Source: Zantedeschia hybrid cultivar (taxonomy: Eukaryota > Streptophyta > Magnoliopsida > Alismatales > Araceae). Taken from it: 64,000 bases of DNA. The notes below the pieces were generated by a model, which was not told where the DNA came from, made no database searches, and saw only the letters and a program-made list of their open reading frames with translations. Each line of letters opens with the position of its first letter. Position 1 is the stretch's first letter. The position numbers and the translations under genes were made by a program. The stretch spans positions 65,029,956 through 65,093,955 of the forward strand of contig JARZZO010000001.1 of the NCBI GenBank assembly GCA_030544215.1. The letters run 5' to 3'. Below, piece after piece: positions 55,641-64,000 of this stretch.

Positions 55641-57415
55641 AGAGGTTTATCAAATCATTTGCAACATGGGTTTTGGACTCATGAAGATTCTTATAGTACT
55701 GTTGGATCATAGAGCAATGTAATGAATCAAATATTTGCAAAATGTGAGGCCAAGTAGTTAAACAGCAATTGGCTACCAACAAGCTCATGACTCAATATAT
55801 ACATAGCATGGGGATTCCCTCCTAGCTATGAGGAAGGTCTTAATTACGTGACTTATTTATTTGTTGTGTCCATTTTTAGATTATACATGACTTCTGTTGG
55901 GATTAGAGCATACAAAGTAAAGCAAAAGCAAGTTTAAGCTAGGATCCCCAAATCTAGATAAGTTCAAAATATACATAATTCGGTTCAACTCGAAAAAATG
56001 ATTCAGATCAGTCACTTGGTTCGGTTCGATTTGAAATCATATTCAGTTCAATTTCGTTTAACATATTTGTGAGATCAAATCAAATTGAAGAATTGTACAA
56101 AGTGGATTTATTATATAGTACATGTATTTTATATTGAGATTGTATAAATATATAGAAATTTTAGCGCCGTATATATTATGTATGCATATTTTATTTAATT
56201 TCAATTCTAAATGCATAGATATATGAATATAATATGTTATAAAATGTAAAATTATAATTCAAACTGAATGTAACTAAATTTGTTGGTTCAATTCAGTTCA
56301 ATTTCTTAATGTTAGATTTAGTTCAATTTAAAGCAATTTTTTAAAGGCCGGATCGAAAGCCATGCACTCGCGAGATGAGAGCATCATAGAAATAAATATA
56401 AAGAAGACAAAAGATTTAAGTGACTAGATGAGAGCATGCATCAAAGACATAAATATACAGAAGATAAAAGATTTGAGAGTGGATCCAAGTCTGTCTTTCT
56501 GTACCATTTACAACCTTTAAGTGCCACACACCAAGCTTCAAATTTTGTCCTAGTTGTAAATTAGGTGGCGTGTGGTTGGTGGATTTTTTAGTACATAGTT
56601 ATATAAATGTTCCAAAATTTAATTTCACTAAATTGTGTTAATGATAAGACTAGAAACTTAAACAGGGATGCATCCCCAGCTTAATAAGTTAAGATAATAA
56701 TGTTATTGCATTACGTTATTAAGAAATTAATGTTATTGTATTACATTATTAAGATATTAATATGATTGCATGACAATTACGTTCATACATTACTATTATG
56801 TTATTGCATTATTATCACTGGTGTCTCCGGACACTGTACAAGTAGTCAACTCCTACAATTTAGATATCAATTTGTAGGATTTATTGCATTTAGAAATTAA
56901 CTTCTTTTATTGTAATATTATTCATAGTTTATTATGACTTAAAATTATTAATAGTATCTTGAAGAATAAAATTTTCATATTTCTAAAAGAAGATAATTAC
57001 GTATGCACTATCCAAGTTCTATCATATTTTATACTCCCATAGTCTTGTACCTCCTCATAAGAAGTTATACTATTTTAATTATATCCCTCTCATTCTAATA
57101 TCACTTGAATGAATTGAATATTCCTCTTACAAATATAATTGTACGGTATTCTATTAAAATATAGAGGATTGTTACTATACTACACTTTTTATCCCCCCCC
57201 CTTCGGCACACTTGAGAATCATTTGATTGTTTGATCAGAAAATGTTCATTAAATACAATAGTTTAAAGAATTTTGTCAAGAATGAATTTGACAAGAATCA
57301 TTTAATCAAATGATCAGATAACTCCCTATAACTATGACAAATAAGGTAGTAAATACTGTGATGACATTAGAGGGTCAATCACTCCTAGAGAAGACAATGA
57401 ATAGAAACCGACAAC
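55641..57415. other. Intergenic, AT-rich
   Basis: No gene. The segment at about 55960-56350 has repeated GGTTCRATTC/GTTCAATTT words in both orientations, probably a decayed MITE. 57170-57370 contains a relative of the MITE at 8928-9148. Confidence 0.4.
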
Positions 57416-57845
57416 TAAGACTGGCAATGAGCCAAGCTGAGCCGAGCTTTAGATGGCTTAGGCTCAACTCGGGTTAAAGAAGGTTGGCTTGAGCTCAAGT
57501 TTGAGTTCGGTTCGAGTACCAAATCTGGGCTCGAGCTCGGCTCGCCTCATTTTTACTAGGCTCGAGCTTGAACTACTCAAATCTAGACAGTCACACAGTC
57601 AAATCCACACGGGATGGGATACTCACTTCCACTTGACCTAATTTGAAGAATTAAAAAATATATATTAAATATATTGAGCCGGCTCACAAGCCTATGAGTC
57701 GAGCCATAGTAAACTTTAGCTCGGCTCATTAAGTCATTCGAACTTTAACATAGGCCTGAGCTTAGCTCGTTTGAGATTTTCAGTCGAGTCAAAACCCAGC
57801 CGTGCCCGAGCGGCTCACGAGTGGTTCGACTCATTGCCAGCCCTA
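57416..57845. mobile_element. hAT-type MITE with exact 8-bp target duplication
   Basis: Ends TAAGACTGGCAATGAGCC and the complement of TAGGGCTGGCAATGAGTC. It is flanked by identical CCGACAAC at 57408-57415 and 57846-57853. The interior is rich in GAGCTCGGCTCG-like words in both orientations. TAGGGCTGGCAA is a common plant hAT MITE terminus. Confidence 0.85.
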
Positions 57846-60800
57846 CCGACAACAATAGCCTGAATTGTCACCTTCTAAAATTGTTTTGCTTTCTATAAAT
57901 TCCCACTGAGAGAAAGACCGAAGTAAGTGACACCAAAATGGTTGAATCAGAGTTCTTGAGATTGGGTTAATGCCATGCACGTATGCCTTCCCCTTGTGCC
58001 TATCACTTGCAAACCAGCTTGCTATGCCACATGCCAGTGAAAGGGAACCTAAACCAACTCGGCCTAACGTGTTGGTTCTCACACAAGCGAACGTGAAAGA
58101 TTATATTGTAGAACATGAAAGATTATATGCATAATCATTTTGATCTGGTGAAAAAATTAAATGAGGACAAGTTAGGCCTTCATTGTTTGAGCCTTGGAGA
58201 TTTCTTCTATCCAACACACACACAAAAAAATTACTTAAAATCGTGGTCGGAGGAGATCCTCGCAAAGTCGATGTAGCGGAAGTAATGGTTCATCTTCGTC
58301 AATGTGGAGAGGCTATCAGAGTTTCCCACAAAATTTTATGCAACAAATACCGGCGTGTCGAGGTGGTACACCAAGGAGAGAGAGAGAGAAAAGGAGGAGG
58401 AGAAGATCGGGAAAGAGAGGAGGAGTCAGAAGAGCCTAGTTCTCTTCTCAGATACCTCTATATATACAAAGTAGCCAGGACTTCTCTTCCTATTGGAAGA
58501 GGGACTCTTCTGAATCTCTATCTAAGCCAATCTCATCTATTACCAATGTAGATGATCCGAGTTCGAACTCGTTTCGTTCTCAATCTACATCTCCCACTCA
58601 GACACATTAGTCAATAAAATATTCTCTAAAAATATCATCTAACTTTTCCTTTCATACGAAAAATGACGCGTGCGACCGGACGAGGATGATCAAAAATTAG
58701 GAGTGTTACATTATGTTACGTCTTCGAAATCTAATACAATACACCGATTCACATCGGACTTTAAAAACGCAACATCGGTTAACAAACAGATATGAGAGAT
58801 AAACATACAAGAAGATAATTTAAATAAATGTTATTACTATCATATAGTTCAAATAAATAGTCAAATATTAGAATCCACAAATTATAATATCTATCAAATA
58901 ATATCTCAACTCTCAATCTCACCAAATAAAAAAAATCACATTAAATATCTTATAACGAATCATACTATATCAAACTACCAAATTGAAAAAAAAACTTACA
59001 AGCTCTTCTAAAAGTCTAACAAGTTTAGTTCCCTGCCTAGGTGGATCCTAATTCGGTTCTTCTTGAAAAATATTTAGTCGGATTTATGAATCTACTACTC
59101 AGTAGGTTTCAATCATCCACATGACTTAACATATAGTAATTTTACAAATCACATTATACAATTATACTAAGTATGATGATCGGATCAAATTATACGTATA
59201 TTACAACAGGAAAGTGATACGAAGCATGTCATATTTGTCAAATGTTATCATACAAATATTTTCTAAATAAATACTCAGATCTGAAATAAGATGATTATAT
59301 AGTCAAATTAGGATATCTAAATAATAAATTTTATGTTTCATAGTATAATTCTCTAGCCAGTGCATTTATCCAACAAATAATCTCTTATCCCTAAGAAGTT
59401 CACATAACACATATCAAATCTCACATGACTAGCACCATGTTAACTTAATTATATTTTATGATTCATAATTCACATGTCATAGATTATAGCAAAATTATCA
59501 TGAATGAAAGGCTAATCAGGGTAGAACATGATTATAGAATTAATAAAATAAAGGATAATCAATAAACTAATCAAAAGATGGTACAGATAACTAATCAAGT
59601 AAAAATATGGCTGATCAAAAAAATAATTTAGATAGCATATGAGTATAGAAGATCAAATTAAATTTTATTTCATAAATCAAATCGAATGATCATATCAAAA
59701 GACATATTAATTATCATATTTTTACTTTAAACATATAAGATATATATCTAATCACAACATAAAGAGTAACCTACACAAATACCAAATTTCTATTAAATAA
59801 ACAGAAATGTGGTGCTACTTCTGGAAGACAATTCTATTAAATAAACATGTAAGGGAAATTAATTAGACCTCAGGTTTTCTATGACCACTCTCTCTTTGCT
59901 TTTTTTTCCTGACATTATTTTTCACCCTCTTCTTGTTAACTATTCTTAATTGGCCATCAAAGTGTTAAAGTGACGAGGTGATAACACAATAATATATTAA
60001 AGTAATAGTATATTGATATTGACTTGTTAATATATTAAGATATAAATATTTAACAAGTTAATAATTGATACTAGAGAAAACAATGTTACTATGTTGTTAA
60101 GGCATTGACAATCTCTTATAAATAGTTAGTGAGAGGGAATCCAAACATAATGTCAGATGAAAAGAGAGGGGGCAGGACAGTCTGCAAAAAGTAGACTGAG
60201 GATGAGAAAAATAATGTCAGACTTTTAAAACAAAAGTCTAATTAAAATCACAAACATATAATTATGAAGATTCACAAATAAATATTGAAATTAGAAATAA
60301 AAAATACAACAAATTAGAAGGTTCATACCTAAAAATTCAGAAAAGGCTTCTACAGCAAAGCGCCCAGGCACGTATGAACTAGTATTTTGTAATTGTTGTA
60401 CATACATTTGTAACTATAAATATTTGTATGTTCAACCGTGACTTGCACATATCATCGTAAATACTTCCGACATCCTCAAAAAAATTATATTGCAAGGAAT
60501 GTGTCATAAATAATTACGTATTTTTTTTTTACATATATATCCCTAAATTCAATTGGAGTTGGCCGTATTTTAACCAAAAAGTCATATTCGCAACTTGTTT
60601 GAAGATCTCAAGGATATTTATGAATTATGACAATATGTGTGAGAATTGGTAGTACATATACAAATACAACTAACTTAAATGCTGGCTGGTAATGAACCTC
60701 TCGACATAAGAGAAGTCATGAATTCAAATGCCACTTTTACCTGTCCAATTTAAGAGGCAATATTAATTTAAAATGTTCATTCGTATACTTTATACTCACT

Positions 60801-61150
60801 TTGTTTGCAGAATAAGTTATTACATGAGGTCTACTGATGGAATGGCATATACTAGAATAAAAGGTGTTTCAGTTTGATAGTTTTAATAGAATCCGCTAGC
60901 GGAATAAGAAGAATATGTAATTCTTAAGTCTAAGATAAAATGACTTATTCTCCTTATTTCTTGAATACGTTATTCTGCACCGGTATAAGCCATGCTGCTT
61001 GTCAAAACAAAATTAAACTTATTCTCCCCATTATTGGTCTTTATTCTTTTCTTATTCTCCGATCAAAGTGACGATAAGTTTTGGAGACTTTGTGAATATT
61101 TTTGACAAAAAAGTAGTAATATGCAAATAAGACAATTGGAAGGGGTGCAT
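57846..61150. other. Intergenic, AT-rich
   Basis: No gene recognised. A purine-rich GAGAGAGAGAGAAAAGGAGG stretch lies at about 58376-58395. A MITE-like segment with AATAAG/CTTATT words occupies about 60780-61070. Open frames such as 58183-58551 show no recognisable protein feature. Confidence 0.4.
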
Positions 61151-61189
61151 ATATGACAATCCATATTCACTGTAAAATGGTGCTACTAC

Positions 61190-61577
61190 GCTTTAGGCGC
61201 ATTGCGCCAGGGCGCATCGGATCTCGCATACGCGTCGCGAACACTGCCGAATACGCCGCTCCTGACTCTTCCGTCGCTCTCCACTTACCACCTGATCACC
61301 ACCACCACCTCCAGCTGCCGTCCATCCCTCCTCTCCCCGCCCCTGACCTCCTCCCCACTCTTCCCCCCTGTCCCCTGAAACCCTAGGTAGTCGGACGGAA
61401 GCGGGAGCCTTCTCGGAACCCTAGGCCGGAGCGGGACCGGTGGATTCGGCTGCCGCCTTCGGATTCTTGGCAAAAATATGGCGATCCTTCGGTTCGATCC
61501 GTGCGCGCGCCGCGATTACTTGCCCGATGGGCTCTGCTAGGTGCCGGGAGTAGCGCTGTGATCGGATTGGGATTGAG
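61190..61577 (+). promoter_or_regulatory. Probable promoter and 5' leader exon of a gene extending beyond the window
   Basis: A sharply GC-rich, pyrimidine-rich island in AT-rich surroundings, with AAACCCTAG (61378-61386) and GAACCCTAG (61418-61426) telo-box-like motifs typical of plant housekeeping leaders. It ends in a good donor, TTGAG|GTAGGC (exon end 61577). Everything to the right reads as intron-like DNA. No main coding exon is seen before 64000, so product and even existence of the gene are inferred. Confidence 0.4.
61478..61540 (+). CDS. Upstream ORF in the putative leader exon (20 codons)
   Basis: ATG at 61478 in AAATATGG opens a frame encoding MAILRFDPCARRDYLPDGLC, then TAG. It is the first ATG of the proposed leader exon. 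I do not recognise the peptide as a known conserved uORF. Confidence 0.3.
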   Translation: MAILRFDPCARRDYLPDGLC

Positions 61578-64000
61578 GTAGGCACCATGTCTTGGTTGGA
61601 TGCCTGATCGTGGTAAAGCACTCTGGCTCGCTTTGTTCCTTTCTGGCTTCTTTCTAATTCGTGGTTTTGATGGGAGGGTAGGCGGGCGTGATTGGATCAG
61701 ATTTTCCATTAACTTGTGTGGTCTGGTTTTTTTTTTTTTTTGGATTTGCTTTTGTTTCCTGTTCGGATTTGGATGATGTCTTAAGAGATTGCGTTGGTTA
61801 TTTTCAGTTTTTTTTTTCAATTATTGAGTGGACGATCTAGTCTCATTCGCCGGTGGAGTATATAACAACTAACAAGTACTGCAAGTGAGGGCTTTCGATA
61901 TTCTTATCGATTTCTTCATCGTCACTCGTTTGAACTGATCATTTTCTTCTAGGGTGGGCTGGGGATTTGCGAGGACTTTTTTATTCCGTAGGGTACGGAA
62001 GGAAATTTCTTCCGAGGACAAAAAATATTCCAGGAAAGATGAAAAAAAGCTTTTTTTATGGTTATGGGTTGCTGGCAAAAAAAATGTACAGGTTTCACTG
62101 TTGAGATTTTGAGGGGAGAAATTACCAGAAAATTGTAACTCACTTTTTTTTTTAATTCATAAACGTCCATACGATTCCAAATTATTTGGAGCCAATTGAT
62201 TCAGGCAGTTGTTGGTAGAGAACTGTTTCAAGAATGTAAAGCTCTGGCCATAGTTGTCAAAGCTTACGCCTATGTGATGCCTAGGCAAGCTTAGGCGATA
62301 AGGCTCATTTTCAAGGTCTAGGCAGTTAAACACCTTATTTGGCCTTAAAAAAAGCATGCTTAGGCACGCTTAGGAGTGCCTAGATGCCTAAACAACACCT
62401 AGGCTAGTTCATGGGCCAATCAAATTGGGTCTATTGGGATTCAATCCTAATATAAGTAGGATTATGCGGATGATTGGGCCCCTAGGTTTAGATACCCCTT
62501 CATCTTGTCTTCTTCATTATTTCATCTTTCTCATTATCCTTGCCTTCATACTTCCTTAGCAAATAAATGTCGACGTCAACAATGAGGCACTCATATGCAT
62601 TCTCCTCTTACTATGATGGACACGATGAGACAACAAGCCTCACTTACTCATGTCCGCAATCTTGAAACTCTTTATGGCCATTAGCCTCCTCTTACCCTCC
62701 CTAAGTTTCTATATGCCCATTCTTTCTTCTATCTTCTCTTCAAGTGTTTGTCTCTTTGTACATGAGTAACCCCTTGATTATGAATAAGTGCCACTTAGGC
62801 AAGTGCCTAAGCGCATAGGAACTCAGGGACCTAAAGTATGCCTAAGGTTGCCTTACCGCCTTAACAACTATGGCTCCAACCTCGACATGGATGCATTGGT
62901 TATTTGGTTCATAGTATATATGGATAAAAAAAAATGAATGATAAAGACGATGATAAATCATTCCTAAATATTGAACATTAGCAATCAAAGTATTAGAGTC
63001 GTTCAAATAGTAACATTCTAGACCTCACTATGCACCACCGGGCAAATAGCATCATGACCTGCCTAATGGCCCTAAACAGTCATTTAAGCCAGCATCATGC
63101 GGTTTTCTTTGAAAACATCAATGGACTGTAGCAGTAAATTCAGTGCAGGGATAGAATAAGGATTGGAAATTTTAGAAAAAATTTGAATGCACTTGGGTTC
63201 ACAATAATGTGAAAAAATCAGCAGTCGTGATGAAGCTTTAAGCATCAGATGATAGAGGAACTATAAAGAAACTGTTCCAGAAGGAGAATTAAGATTATGG
63301 TGTGTGAAATCTTGATGTTGATTGGGTAATTTCCCGATTTGGTTCCTTCTTGGAAGAGGACAGTGGAAGAGGGTGATCATACTCATGTGGAAATGCTCTC
63401 CCATATCAAGTTGGATTTTTTGCAGAAAGATTTTTTTTTTTTAATGTCTACAGGTCGGAAAATTTTCCTCATAGTTCTCCAGCTCATCGAAAAAGAAATC
63501 CACGGTTGTCTATTTAACCAAACCTCTACACTGAGGAAATGAATTTTCCCAGAAAGTTTACCTTTCCAACTAAGTTTCCTGAATTCTATCCCTTAACAAG
63601 CAGAAGGCATGAGTAAACTTTAGTTCTGCACTCTCTGAGAAGTGTGCTGACAGACTCTTTGCCGATTTTTCTGCCAGCAGAAGTTTTGCTCTCTTTTTTA
63701 ACAAGAACTAGTAGCATGCTTGTTGCAAAGGAATTATTCTCTCCATTTCCTCAAGTACATTTTGTGGTTTTGATCCTAATTTGCTTTTCCCCTTCCTTTT
63801 ACTTTGTTTTTTTGCCTTCTATCCTGGCGAGCAACTAAGCATCTGTCAGATTTTTCTTTCCATGTCATTGTTGAGACTCTGAAAAGTTAATGCAATTCGA
63901 TCTTGTTAAGCTACGAAACATAAGAGATAGGGTTATCCTGTTTCTGGGTTGATGTGGGCTGAGTCCATTCTTCCTAAAAATTAGAAAGCATTTATTTCCA
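61578..64000 (+). other. Putative first intron and unassigned sequence to the window end
   Basis: T-rich, stop-rich sequence consistent with a long first intron of the gene starting near 61.2 kb. It contains the MITE at 62247-62874. Short open frames at 63339-63542 and 63644-63838 show nothing recognisable. Confidence 0.35.
62247..62874. mobile_element. MITE with GCCATAGTTGT termini
   Basis: GCCATAGTTGTCAAAGCTTACGCC at the left pairs with the complement of GCCATAGTTGTTAAGGCGGTAAGG at the right. The arms contain repeated CCTAGGCAAGC/GCTTAGGC words in both orientations. hAT-like ends, but no target duplication could be read. It lies inside the putative intron. Confidence 0.6.

Noticed and set aside
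61383..61820. 145-codon minus-strand open frame in the GC-rich island near 61.5 kb
   Set aside because: Low-complexity Lys/Arg/Pro translation running through the T-rich intron; antisense to the proposed leader.

Overview
This is a plant nuclear window, probably from a monocot. The genus cannot be fixed from the sequence; a palm or related lineage is only a guess. The plant assignment rests on an S1-group bZIP gene with a sucrose-control upstream ORF, a DYW-class PPR protein, a three-exon gene for a CIF-like sulfated peptide, and plant-type Ty1/copia, Ty3/gypsy, MULE and hAT repeats. Most of the 64 kb is transposon-derived or non-coding.

Layout. 1-11.9 kb is AT-rich intergenic DNA holding several small inverted-repeat (MITE-like) elements. 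11.95-13.5 kb is the intronless bZIP gene with its regulatory leader. 13.5-17.8 kb is intergenic with two small MITEs. 17.8-41.5 kb is one large nest. The outer member is a degraded Tat-like gypsy element: gag and protease on the minus strand at the right, an antisense extra ORF on the plus strand, no reverse transcriptase or integrase seen. Into it went an 8,993-bp copia element (19276-28268, TSD CCCTT) and three solo LTRs (28652-31424, TSD CGTTG; 31656-33012, TSD CCCCG; 33771-35859, TSD CATGG). 41.5-44.6 kb is intergenic with a MULE-type MITE. 44.6-46.5 kb is the minus-strand PPR gene. 46.5-54 kb is intergenic with hAT and MULE MITEs. 54.1-55.4 kb is the CIF-like peptide gene, assembled here from three short exons. 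55.4-61.1 kb is AT-rich intergenic DNA with a hAT MITE. 61.2-61.6 kb looks like a GC-rich promoter and 5' leader exon of a gene running off the right edge.

The most unusual structure is a set of 24 short inverted repeats, GGCGTC-N10-GACGC(C/G) with A/T-rich arm extensions, in the three solo LTRs. The spacer is exactly 10 nt in all 24 by hand count although its sequence varies. The same module occurs in two LTR families that otherwise look unrelated. The bZIP sucrose-control uORF has ATA where the usual start codon should lie. The copia leader carries two further repeated hairpin arrays. The three host genes (bZIP, PPR, CIF-like) are unrelated in function and share no visible operon-like or regulatory unit.
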